A stretch of 27,247 nt of DNA, taken from NCBI GenBank assembly GCA_964437505.1, contig CAYTGU010000017.1:1-27247 (forward strand), in the 5' to 3' direction. This document shows, piece by piece, positions 8,003 through 16,213 of this stretch (its first letter is position 1; each line of letters opens with the position of its first letter). Under the pieces are notes generated by a model. The model searched no databases. It had not been told where the DNA came from and worked only from the letters and a program-made list of their open reading frames with translations. The translations under genes were made by a program, and so were the position numbers. The stretch comes from JAHJDO01 sp964437505 (GTDB taxonomy: Bacteria > JAHJDO01).

Positions 8003-8678
8003 AATTTTTTACATTTTGAAGCACTTGTGCCAAACCTGCTTTGATTTGTTTTTCTATCTCTGGTTTGAGTGTAAGTCTATTGTGATAAGCTAACGGCGCA
8101 CACGGAGTTGGAAAACTTCCTGCTTCATAAGAATCGTGATTTGTCCAGACAAGAACCCTGCTTTCATCAGGAGAAATCCAGTAAAAAGGCTGGGGAACTG
8201 CAATCCTTTTAGCTCTGATACTATTAGGAGCCATAGAAAGATATTTAATACCTGCTCTGGAAAAAAATTGTGGAAGACCCCAGGATAATCCGGGCACATC
8301 GGAGTTCATTGCAGAAACTACTTTAATTCCATATTTTTTTTCTAACTCCTTAGCAAAATAGAGAGAGCGAATGAGTCCTTCAGCAGTATATAACTCAGTA
8401 ACATTCAAATAAAGTCCTGTAACTTCCATTCTTCCTTCCTTAACCCTTTGAATGAACTCATTAATCCTTTCAGGTCTTTTTTTGAAATAATTTTTAACTG
8501 TCCATGAAACTTCACATGTCCATCTAAATTTGGACTCCTCCGGGTAATTATCCGTCTCCTTACAATAATCCAAGACTTTATCTATAAAATCAACATGGTC
8601 TTCTATTACCTTGGTCTGGATATCTGTATAGCCAATGTCTGTATGAGTATGATGAACAACAAATACCTTTTTAATCAT
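7995..8678 (-). pseudogene. Truncated GH38 gene fused to a ceramidase-like C-terminal tail
   Basis: Residues 1-183 are a clear GH38 N-terminal half: the zinc motif HHTHTDIGYTD (H12, D14), the nucleophile segment NSDVPGLSWGL (D127), and LVWTNHDSY near 176-184. The remaining about 700 residues expected of a GH38 enzyme are missing. From residue 184 the protein instead carries YEAGSFPTPCAPLAYHN and on to 220. This is nearly identical to the last 45 residues of the ceramidase-like protein encoded at 9831-11207, and the underlying DNA is 103/113 identical. The junction lies at TATGAAGCAGG. A strong GGGAGGT ribosome site precedes the ATG, one base after the upstream stop, so it may still be translated. 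Loss of the later catalytic residues makes hydrolase activity unlikely. Confidence 0.8.
8017..8129 (-). repeat. Direct repeat copy A (GH38 fragment tail)
   Basis: This is a 113-bp segment matching 9865-9977 in the same orientation without gaps, with 103 of 113 bases identical by hand count. It encodes the shared C-terminal tail. Most differences are transitions. Confidence 0.9.
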
Positions 8679-8679
8679 T

Positions 8680-9837
8680 CTAATACCTCCCGAATTTTTT
8701 TATCGCCTTATATACAGCATATATATGTTTTAATGGTACTCCTGGAGGAATAAAATCTGCCTGTATCCAATACAATCTCCCTTTTGCTTTTACTTCAGGA
8801 GTCATAAGATTTTTTATTGTCTCATAAATTCTACTCTCAGGTCCATTGAGTACTATCTCTGGATGTAATCCTACTCCTAAATATACTTCCTCTCCAAGCT
8901 CTCTTCTCACGCTCATAACATCAATAATATTAGGATAAGTTAAGTTAAAAAAACTACGTACTCCAAGTTCTTCGTATATTGTTCTAAATAAATGCGGTCC
9001 CCTACCACAATGGTGCAGACTGATAGAACAATCGTCTCTATTCTTAACAAATGTCTCTAACAATTTTTTGTGATACGGCATAACAAATTCCCTATACATT
9101 TCATCTGAAAGCATACCAATTCCATGGTCTTCAACGCAATAATGTGAATCACTTCCTATTTCTCCTCTTCCCAAAAATTTCCTCCACGCTCTTTTTCTGA
9201 CTATTATTGCCTCGGTAACAAATGAAAGTAGACGGTGTACATACTGTGGGTCATCATACACATCTTGTAATAGTTCGGTGGCACCTCTGAGATTAATTGC
9301 ATCAGAGAAAGGTCCGCACGTGCCCTCAGCCGGATTTGCTATGTCAGGTTTTATAGGTCTATCCAGATAGGTCATTGATGAGATATTTTCTTTAAATATT
9401 TGGTGAAACTCGCTTACCTTTTGCATAAGATTTCCATATAAAGGATCTGGTATTACCATATCATATAATTTTTCTTTATTATTTCCTTTTAATAAAGGTT
9501 TTACCCAAGGAGTATCTTTTTCAGGGAAAATAATTTCACAGCCTAACCACCCTTCCGCTATAATGGGCCAAAAATCCACTCTAATTGGACCCCACGCCTC
9601 TGGTAATTCTGCTGGAGCGTCAGCAAAGATATGTTCACAACACCATCTTTGCTTCTCTAACTGACATTTAATCATAAATTCAGGGTCGGTATAGTAGCGT
9701 TTATAACTATAATTTTTCATCGTTAGAAATGTCTGGATTTCCATACCTCCAGTTACAGGTATCCTAATTGGCTTATCTTCTCTATAAGCCTTCCATATTT
9801 TCTCTACTGCCATATTGTGTTTTTGGTAATCTACCAT
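8680..9837 (-). CDS. Uroporphyrinogen decarboxylase (URO-D)/MtaA-like protein
   Basis: The 385-residue protein resembles the URO-D superfamily, which includes MtaA and CmuA methyltransferases acting with corrinoid proteins, besides true HemE. Segments such as DRPIKPDIANPAEGTCGPFS, ISLHHCGRGPHLF and the following EELGVRSFFNLTYPNIIDV are URO-D-like; the HHCG segment resembles the zinc-binding 'HxC' region of MtaA. No porphyrin genes are near. In sugar clusters of anaerobes such proteins are common and of unknown role. An adjacent MttB-like remnant (12591-12683) fits a past methyl-transfer function, but no corrinoid protein gene is in the window. Its start overlaps the previous gene's end by seven bases, and the GH38 fragment begins two bases after its stop. 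Confidence 0.85.
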   Translation of the reverse strand: MVDYQKHNMAVEKIWKAYREDKPIRIPVTGGMEIQTFLTMKNYSYKRYYTDPEFMIKCQLEKQRWCCEHIFADAPAELPEAWGPIRVDFWPIIAEGWLGCEIIFPEKDTPWVKPLLKGNNKEKLYDMVIPDPLYGNLMQKVSEFHQIFKENISSMTYLDRPIKPDIANPAEGTCGPFSDAINLRGATELLQDVYDDPQYVHRLLSFVTEAIIVRKRAWRKFLGRGEIGSDSHYCVEDHGIGMLSDEMYREFVMPYHKKLLETFVKNRDDCSISLHHCGRGPHLFRTIYEELGVRSFFNLTYPNIIDVMSVRRELGEEVYLGVGLHPEIVLNGPESRIYETIKNLMTPEVKAKGRLYWIQADFIPPGVPLKHIYAVYKAIKKFGRY

Positions 9838-11207
9838 TTCACATTTACTCTTTTTCTTACCTTATGAAGCACTTGTGCCAAACCCGCTTTAATCTGTTTT
9901 TCTATCCGTGGTTCAAGCGTAAGTCTATTGTGATAAGCTAACGGCGCACATGAAGTTGGAAAACTTCCTGCTTCATATCCTCCGAGAGCAAAATCCTTTT
10001 CACAGGGGATATAACTTTCACAGCCATTCGTATATCCAAAAACCATATTACGCTTGAATGAAGAGACTTCATTTATCCATAATTGATATTCAGCAAACAT
10101 CTCATGGGTCATCCCCGTAATACAAAGCTCATTGCCAATAGCAAATGCCTGTATCTCAAACTTCAAGGTTTTCTTTTCTCCTTTTTTTGCTATTTTAAGC
10201 AAGTCCCGTAAAACAAGCACAATATTATGCGCATACCAAAGTGACTTCTCATTTGCACCCTTCTTTACTCTGGCCTTTTCATATTCGTCCTCTTTGATTT
10301 TAAGAACCTTTTCACATTCTTTAGGTGTTGGTGGGCTCTGAAAAGGCAACTGCAATTCAAGCGAGAAACTGCGTAAATTGCTTTCCGTAAGAAGTTGACT
10401 TTTTCTTGCTGCCTTAACGACTGCATTCCCAAGAATGGTTCCAGCTTCTTCTGCTTTCTTAAAACCACCTTGCAGAGGTTTACCATTGACATTTCCACCA
10501 CAACCCTGTGCAAACATTGCTACTACATCCCTGCCTAAGGATTTCTTTATAGTGGATATAGCATACCCCGGGTAATCAGCGCTTATTAGCGTGCTTGCTC
10601 CATGCACAATTACCGGATGGGCAGCATGACTGAAAAGAACTGCTATTGGTTTATTATCATTGCCATCTATGCGTAAAACATCTACCCATGGCATAACAGC
10701 GCCCTTGTGATTGGGCTTCATAACAATACCATCTTTAGTATACAGCCTGCGGTTAAAACCAATCTGCACAGGTTCCCGTCCAAAACTAAGTTTTGCTTCC
10801 TGCAAGTTTGAGATTGCAATCTTAACGGAAACAGCTACGCTATTTATTAACTTATCACGCCACTCTCCCATTTCTTCTTCAAATTTCATCCATTCTGACA
10901 CATACCAAGGTATAGTGAGAGGCGCATTGTGAGTATGGCTACAGTTAAGCATTATTCTGTTGTTAGGGATACCTGTCTTTCTCTCAATTTCTGTTCGCAT
11001 TTCTTCAACCAAGGTAAAGTCAAGACCACATATGTCCATTGTCACAATAGCAATACGTTTTTTCCCATCATCAAGCACCAATACTCTAGCAAACAGTTCA
11101 TCATGCACCCCAGTACTTGACTCTACTGGCCCAATTAAAAATGTCCCGACTGCCGGAGGTGTTATCTTTACTTCAGATACCCCTGCCTGCAATTTCCCTT
11201 TTTTCAT
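9831..11207 (-). CDS. Neutral/alkaline ceramidase-like hydrolase
   Basis: The 458-residue protein has the neutral/alkaline non-lysosomal ceramidase N-terminal domain. Diagnostic parts are GVSEVKITPP at the start, the zinc motif CSHTHNAP, FSHAAHPVIVHG, ADYPGYA and QGCGGNVNG. The C-terminal GGYEAGSF and the L.P..E..I tail belong to the family's usual end, so this is the resident copy of the 113-bp repeat. There is no signal peptide, so it is probably cytoplasmic, unlike secreted ceramidases. Bacterial members with this architecture often sit in sugar clusters, and their true substrate is not known. It follows the isomerase by 43 bases and overlaps the URO-D-like gene. Confidence 0.85.
   Translation of the reverse strand: MKKGKLQAGVSEVKITPPAVGTFLIGPVESSTGVHDELFARVLVLDDGKKRIAIVTMDICGLDFTLVEEMRTEIERKTGIPNNRIMLNCSHTHNAPLTIPWYVSEWMKFEEEMGEWRDKLINSVAVSVKIAISNLQEAKLSFGREPVQIGFNRRLYTKDGIVMKPNHKGAVMPWVDVLRIDGNDNKPIAVLFSHAAHPVIVHGASTLISADYPGYAISTIKKSLGRDVVAMFAQGCGGNVNGKPLQGGFKKAEEAGTILGNAVVKAARKSQLLTESNLRSFSLELQLPFQSPPTPKECEKVLKIKEDEYEKARVKKGANEKSLWYAHNIVLVLRDLLKIAKKGEKKTLKFEIQAFAIGNELCITGMTHEMFAEYQLWINEVSSFKRNMVFGYTNGCESYIPCEKDFALGGYEAGSFPTSCAPLAYHNRLTLEPRIEKQIKAGLAQVLHKVRKRVNVKW
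9865..9977 (-). repeat. Direct repeat copy B (ceramidase-like tail)
   Basis: This is the partner of copy A at 8017-8129. The copies share 103 of 113 bases without gaps and have the same orientation. It lies in the 3' end of the ceramidase-like gene, where the encoded tail fits the family. Confidence 0.9.
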
Positions 11208-11250
11208 ATTCTGCCAACTCTCAGGATAATGTAAAAATTCAAAACATCTG

Positions 11251-12594
11251 CTAATTTTCTAAAATATTAAGACGCATTTTATCACAAATGATACTTGACA
11301 ATAACCTAATTTTATCAGCTACATGACCATATCCTATCATCCAGTGATGAGCGATGCCTTTATTGAAAATCCAGTCTATAATCCTATCCACCGGTTGGTT
11401 GAAGCGAACACGCACTGGATTTCCGGGAAATACCATCTTTGTTGATATTGCCTCACCTTCAAGAACCGCGCATTGGTATCCATCTGGACGGGCGATCAGG
11501 CTTATTAGTGTTACAGACCCGGATTTTGAAGGAAAAAGAGCGCATACACCCTGGCCCATAAGACGGACTGAATCAAGAACGATATCTTTTTTGTTCTCCG
11601 CCAAACTAAATGAACCTGAACCACAGTGACTAAATATAACACTGCCATCCTCAAGCGGTTCAAGAAAGTCAGTGTTGTGCGTAGGCTGTCCTGTGAGCAG
11701 AGTAAGTATCAATTGCCCCACAGCGCCGTTTACATCTCCTTCGCAAGCCAAGGGAATACCTTCATCGGCAAGCAATGATGCGGCTAAACACACCCGGCCC
11801 ATAAGACGAGGATAACAGCCAATACTCAGGGCATCAAGCCTATGTTCAGCAATTAGTTCTTTCAGTGCTGTGTACACCTGCATTGAGTAGATACCATCCT
11901 TTTCCAGGACATTACAGGTTCCTGCATTTTGAACTACTTTTTTCCATCTCTCTTGCGCCTCTTTCTCAGTCACTTGTTTTGCTTTTTCTAAAAGTTGCGG
12001 TAAATCAAGCGGGATAACACGGCAGCCAATGACTTTTTTCAGCATAAATTCATTAGCAGATGTATGTGTCATGCCGCCAACACGATGTCCAGCTAATCCA
12101 ATACGTGAACGGCGCAAACGGTTTTTGAGTGCGGTGGCTTTTAGAAAAGCAACGGCTTTTTTTAGACATTCTTTATTTTCAATCTCTCCAAAGACACAAC
12201 TAAAGGGCTGTTCAAGTTGTTTGAGATAACAGGTTAACTGTTGTGTTCCGCAAAGAGAACCCGTTTCCATTCCAGGCAAAGACCAGAATAACAAAGGCAC
12301 ATTGCATTCTTCAAGCAGATCAAGCGCCAAATAATCTTCGAACCAGCTAACAGGCGCAAAAGCTATGGCATCTACATGTTCTTCTGCTAATTTTCTGCCT
12401 GCTTGAACAGCTTTTTCAGGAGTATCAATTGCTCCAAGACTGATAACTTCGCATCCGTTCGCCTTCAGCAAATCTGCGAGTTTCACAACTGCTGTGTCTG
12501 CACGATCAGCGCCAATCTCCAACGGACTGGAAAGAGCGGCTACTGCGACCCGGACAACGAGTCGATTTTTAATTTCTCCATTATTCCCCGTCAT
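11251..12594 (-). CDS. L-fucose/L-arabinose isomerase-like protein
   Basis: The 447-residue protein has the fucose/arabinose isomerase-like fold. It opens with a Rossmann-like region (RVAVAALSSPLEIGADRAD and 'A.GCEVI' segments) and has a central sugar-binding part. The metal-site candidates are ACEGDVNGAVGQ near residue 290 and SHCGSGSF near 330. Length and layout match the FucI-like group found in many anaerobe sugar clusters. The ketose/aldose pair acted on cannot be deduced. The ATG overlaps the stop of the 30-codon mini-gene as ATGA, so translation is coupled to it. It sits in the middle of the LacI-led operon. Confidence 0.82.
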   Translation of the reverse strand: MTGNNGEIKNRLVVRVAVAALSSPLEIGADRADTAVVKLADLLKANGCEVISLGAIDTPEKAVQAGRKLAEEHVDAIAFAPVSWFEDYLALDLLEECNVPLLFWSLPGMETGSLCGTQQLTCYLKQLEQPFSCVFGEIENKECLKKAVAFLKATALKNRLRRSRIGLAGHRVGGMTHTSANEFMLKKVIGCRVIPLDLPQLLEKAKQVTEKEAQERWKKVVQNAGTCNVLEKDGIYSMQVYTALKELIAEHRLDALSIGCYPRLMGRVCLAASLLADEGIPLACEGDVNGAVGQLILTLLTGQPTHNTDFLEPLEDGSVIFSHCGSGSFSLAENKKDIVLDSVRLMGQGVCALFPSKSGSVTLISLIARPDGYQCAVLEGEAISTKMVFPGNPVRVRFNQPVDRIIDWIFNKGIAHHWMIGYGHVADKIRLLSSIICDKMRLNILEN

Positions 12595-12683
12595 GATTCA
12601 GTGTTCTCCAATGTATCTAGAGATGCCTCATTGATTACTTCAATTTCCTTCTCTGACAACACGTTCCAATTCATTAATTTCAT
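12591..12683 (-). pseudogene. 30-codon mini-gene, probable remnant of an MttB-like methyltransferase
   Basis: The ORF starts at ATG 12683 behind a strong AAGGAG site ten bases upstream and encodes 30 residues. The core VLSEKEIEVINEASLDTLEN closely resembles the opening of trimethylamine methyltransferase (MttB) family proteins, where 'LSEEEIEKIHEASLxxLEE' is typical. After EN it ends, with TES then TGA. The stop overlaps the next ATG as ATGA. This looks like a large in-frame deletion that kept the ribosome site and the coupling to the isomerase. It could instead act as a leader peptide for translation of that gene. The family match rests on about 20 residues recalled from memory. Confidence 0.55.
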
Positions 12684-12702
12684 ATCAAGCCAAGCTCCTT
12701 TT

Positions 12703-13746
12703 TTAACCAAGCAATGCTTTCATTATGTACAAATCCAACTCTTCATAATCACGTTCCGCAATTATTTTGTTCATCTCTAAACCATCAAGGCTGCGGGAAA
12801 TTTCCACTAATTTAAGAAAGACTTTTCTGCTGTTGCTCAGATGCTTGGTTGCTGTTTCAGCCTTTTGTGTCCGCATTGCCTTGACATCAAGCCCCACCCA
12901 TTCACCATTCCGGCCATAGTCATGTTTATCCAGAATACGAACCTGATTAAAAGCCCTTCTTAAATCCACAGAGCCAAACGTCTTATCTTCATCAAATTTC
13001 ATTCCATTTTGGTCATTCAGGTGCACAGTCCACAATTTGTTAAAGGAAAGAGCAAATCCCATCTCATCAGACGGATCCAGACCTGCAAGAATTGCATGAG
13101 CGCTCTCAATATTCACACCAATCCTTTCCGGCGAAACAGTGAGCTGAGCAAGTGCCAGCGCATGACCTGTTGTGGGGATATATGCCTGATCCATAGGCTC
13201 ATTCGGTTTTGGTTCAATCGCAATACGAATTTTCGGATCATATTCAAGCATTGCGTTCATGGCTTCAACAAGTTGCTGCACTGCTTCTCTGCTGTCTTTT
13301 GCTTCGCGAATGTATGTTCCCTCCCGCGCAAGCCAGAGCACAATTAAGTCTGTTCCAAGCGCATTGGCAATGTCAATAGTTCGCTTACTTCGCTCAATTG
13401 CATACTTCCGGCAAGAAGAGTCGTTTGATGTATATGCGCCGTCAATCGTTCTTGGATCTTCCCATAATCTGGGCGCAACAAACTCAGCGCTTAGACCTGC
13501 ATTTTTTAATTTCTGAGAGAGTTTTTTTGCTTCAGCTATGATTTGCTGAGACTTGAGCTTGTTCATGTTTGGCACAGCATCGTCATCATGAAATTGAACA
13601 CCGTCAAAACCGAGTTTTTTATACATATTTAATTTTTCATCAAAGCTGAAACTGTCTCGTACTGCAGGTCCAAATGGATCTGCTCCCTCGTGAATATTCC
13701 ATGGGCCAAAAGAAAATCTGTACTTCGTTTTTTGCTTATCCGACAT
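12703..13746 (-). CDS. Xylose isomerase-like sugar isomerase (class I-like, TIM barrel)
   Basis: The 347-residue protein is recognisably xylose isomerase-like but divergent. Visible family positions are the catalytic histidine region QFHDDD (H53, D56), DPRTIDGAYTSNDSSCRKYA near 97-116, and IEPKPNEP with E178, K180 and E183. NIESAHAILAG, HLNDQNG and GLDVKAMR give further metal ligands. The usual WGGREG is LWLAREG near 137-143. It is about 40 residues shorter than classical XylA. The start is ATG 13746 with a GGGAGG site. It lies between the oxidoreductase and the mini-gene, and likely interconverts an aldose and ketose made in the cluster. Confidence 0.85.
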   Translation of the reverse strand: MSDKQKTKYRFSFGPWNIHEGADPFGPAVRDSFSFDEKLNMYKKLGFDGVQFHDDDAVPNMNKLKSQQIIAEAKKLSQKLKNAGLSAEFVAPRLWEDPRTIDGAYTSNDSSCRKYAIERSKRTIDIANALGTDLIVLWLAREGTYIREAKDSREAVQQLVEAMNAMLEYDPKIRIAIEPKPNEPMDQAYIPTTGHALALAQLTVSPERIGVNIESAHAILAGLDPSDEMGFALSFNKLWTVHLNDQNGMKFDEDKTFGSVDLRRAFNQVRILDKHDYGRNGEWVGLDVKAMRTQKAETATKHLSNSRKVFLKLVEISRSLDGLEMNKIIAERDYEELDLYIMKALLG

Positions 13747-13764
13747 ACATATACCCTCCCTGAT

Positions 13765-14937
13765 TTAAAAGTCGTTATATTTAATCTCTGTCCACGTTCT
13801 TTGTTTAACTGATTCTAAAGCTGCTTCTAATATCAACATTTCATTATGCCCTGCAACAAAATCCGGATGGCTTGAGACAGCTTTATTCCCTTCTCGTTTA
13901 TTTCTGATAGCCCTGTAATAATCCCTGAATAAGTTAAGCACTGCATCCCGATATCCCATTGGATGTCCGGAGGGCAGGGTTGCATAATGTCTGGTTGATT
14001 CATTCTGAAGCAGGGGAGATTCAAAGAATATTTCATTTGCCTCGTTTCTTTTACCTATCCAGAGTTCACTGGGTCGTTCATGATTCCATGCCAAAGATTT
14101 CTCTGTACCGTATATCTGAACGTCAATATTACACTTCCTACCAGCACACACCTGAGCAGTAGTAAAGGTGCCTCTTGCATTATTTTCAAAACGTATCATT
14201 AATGCCCCGTAATCATCAAGGGTTATATCCACCTCTTCAGAATCATGGGAAATCCGGTCTGAAAAAGTCAAAGCTGATTTATCCTTAGGCTTTTGCCTTT
14301 TTGGAATAACTGTTCTCAATTCTGCCATGACCTCTTTAATTCGACTGCCTGTTATAAATTGAACCAGATCGCACCAATGACTGCCTAAATCACCCATAAC
14401 ATTTGAACGACCAGAGAACTTTGGATCAAGTCTCCAGCTGTAATCAGCAGAATAAAGCAGCCAGTCCTGAAGATAATGCCCTAAGACAGTATGAACTTTC
14501 CCTATCTCGTCGGATTTTATTTTAACAGCCGCTTCCTGAACCACTGGATAATACCGGTAACAGAAATTTATTCCTGTAACGGTTTTATGTTCCAAAGCTT
14601 TCTTAGCTAAAATCCCGGACTCTTCTGAACTTAAAGCCAGGGGCTTTTCTGAGAATATTTCTTTGCCGCTTTCTATAACCTTTCTGTTGACTTCAAAATG
14701 GAGATTATTAGGTGTACAGTTATGTATTACTTCTACGTCTTTGTCGTTAATAAGTTCTTCCCAATCAGAATAAATCTTCTTAATTCCAAATCTTTCTCCA
14801 ATATTCTTAACCAGTTCTATGTTAGTATCCGCTATAGCCACAACCTCAACACCCTCTACCCGAGATAACTCCTCTAAATGAATCTTGCCGATATAACCCA
14901 TACCAATAATGCCAACTTTAAATCTATTTGTGTTCAT
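13765..14937 (-). CDS. Gfo/Idh/MocA family NAD(P)-dependent oxidoreductase
   Basis: The 390-residue protein has the N-terminal Rossmann domain GIIGMGYIGKIH (about residues 9-20) and the family's EKP motif with K98 (SEKPLAL). The C-terminal GFO_IDH_MocA alpha/beta domain includes a GDLGSHWCDLVQFITGS segment. These enzymes oxidise or reduce a hydroxyl of sugars or inositols with NAD(P). A GAGAGGAAGAT site precedes the ATG. It sits 27 bases after the aminotransferase gene. The combination of oxidoreductase and DegT aminotransferase usually turns a ring hydroxyl into an amine, or in reverse removes one. Direction here is not known. Confidence 0.93.
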   Translation of the reverse strand: MNTNRFKVGIIGMGYIGKIHLEELSRVEGVEVVAIADTNIELVKNIGERFGIKKIYSDWEELINDKDVEVIHNCTPNNLHFEVNRKVIESGKEIFSEKPLALSSEESGILAKKALEHKTVTGINFCYRYYPVVQEAAVKIKSDEIGKVHTVLGHYLQDWLLYSADYSWRLDPKFSGRSNVMGDLGSHWCDLVQFITGSRIKEVMAELRTVIPKRQKPKDKSALTFSDRISHDSEEVDITLDDYGALMIRFENNARGTFTTAQVCAGRKCNIDVQIYGTEKSLAWNHERPSELWIGKRNEANEIFFESPLLQNESTRHYATLPSGHPMGYRDAVLNLFRDYYRAIRNKREGNKAVSSHPDFVAGHNEMLILEAALESVKQRTWTEIKYNDF

Positions 14938-14965
14938 ATCTTCCTCTCAAAATATTTCATTTGTT

Positions 14966-16201
14966 CTATAAATATTTTTTAGCCGTACTTCTGAACTGCT
15001 CTATTTTTTTGTCTATCTCAGAAGCGTTACTCGTAATAGTGATTCCAAATGCAGTACCTAAACCAGGGTCTGATATCCCTATTCCGATGTTAATGGATCT
15101 TGAGAGCAAATCATCTGTACGAGGCAACATACCTTTATAGTAATTCTGCTTGGGTCCTTTATAATACGGGCATGTAAACGGACAGCCTTCTTTTGTAATA
15201 GTTCGTTGATTTAATATATGTTCCATATTTGAATAAACATGCCACCCTGATTTTTGAACAACTGTAGTACCAAGTTTATGGGCTATTTTCCCTGCCACTT
15301 CTTTTGAGGGCAAAATAATTGTCATAACAGTTGCGCACTCTTCATCAGGATCTGTTATATCCCTGAATTTAATTCCTTTTATATCAGCTATTCCATCTTT
15401 GAATCGTCTTTTATTGCTTCTAAGAGTTGTTATTATTTTCTCTAGTTTTTTTAATTGAGCCAAAACAACAGCAGCTGTTAATTCAGTCATGCGAAAGTCT
15501 AGTCCAACAAATGGTCTTTTCCCAACGTCAACGCTTTTTCTCATAGGACTGTGACCCTGGTCATGAAATGCAAAAAAGCGTTTGTACAACTGTTCATTAT
15601 CTGTAATCACCATTCCTCCGTCACCTGCTGTAATAGTCTTGAATATATTAAAACTAAAACATCCTGCATTGCCTATACTTCCAATTGGTTTCCCTTTGTA
15701 ACTTGCGCCACCTGCCTGGGCAGCATCCTCAAGAAGAATCAGATTATGCTCATCAGCGATTTTCTTTAATTTATCCAATCTTGCGGGATTACCAAGCATA
15801 TGTACTGCCATGATGGCTTTTGTTCGCGAAGTTATCTTTCTTTGAACATCATCCGGATCCAGATTAAATGATTCATCTATCTCCGCCAGGATTGGTATTG
15901 CCCTTGCGTAGATTATAGAGGAAATACTGGCAACAAACGTATACCCTGGAACTATCACCTCGTCTCCCGGACCAATTCCCAATCCGCCTAAAGCTACGAG
16001 CAAAGCAGTAGTGCCTGAGTTAACTGCTACTGCGTATCTGACCCCTGACAATTTCGCAAATTCAGTTTCTAATGAATATACCTTTGCCTTAAAATTTGGG
16101 TTATCATCGCTTCCGTAACGAAAAAGATAGCCTGATTCAATAACTTCTAGCAATCCCTTTTTTTCTTCTTCACCAATTAGCTCCATTCCTGGTCCAGGCA
16201 T
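14966..16201 (-). CDS. DegT/DnrJ/EryC1/StrS family PLP aminotransferase
   Basis: The 411-residue sugar aminotransferase carries NSGTTALL near residue 61, EVIVPGYTFVAS near 81-92, and the PLP-ring aspartate D159 in LLEDAAQAGGA. The Schiff-base lysine K188 lies in SFNIFKTITAGDGG. Members transfer an amino group to or from keto-sugars. The C-terminal region has the expected GCPFTCPYY and 'L.RSI.I.I' blocks. It is the second gene of the operon, 12 bases after lacI-like, with a GGAG ribosome site. Placed with catabolic genes, it could deaminate an amino sugar instead of building one. That is inferred. Confidence 0.94.
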   Translation of the reverse strand: MPGPGMELIGEEEKKGLLEVIESGYLFRYGSDDNPNFKAKVYSLETEFAKLSGVRYAVAVNSGTTALLVALGGLGIGPGDEVIVPGYTFVASISSIIYARAIPILAEIDESFNLDPDDVQRKITSRTKAIMAVHMLGNPARLDKLKKIADEHNLILLEDAAQAGGASYKGKPIGSIGNAGCFSFNIFKTITAGDGGMVITDNEQLYKRFFAFHDQGHSPMRKSVDVGKRPFVGLDFRMTELTAAVVLAQLKKLEKIITTLRSNKRRFKDGIADIKGIKFRDITDPDEECATVMTIILPSKEVAGKIAHKLGTTVVQKSGWHVYSNMEHILNQRTITKEGCPFTCPYYKGPKQNYYKGMLPRTDDLLSRSINIGIGISDPGLGTAFGITITSNASEIDKKIEQFRSTAKKYL

Positions 16202-16213
16202 AGTCAGCTCTCC

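Noticed and set aside
8017..9977. The 113-bp direct repeat as a diversity-generating retroelement template/variable pair
   Set aside because: Differences are mostly transitions in both directions and are not confined to adenines of one copy. There is no reverse transcriptase gene in the window.
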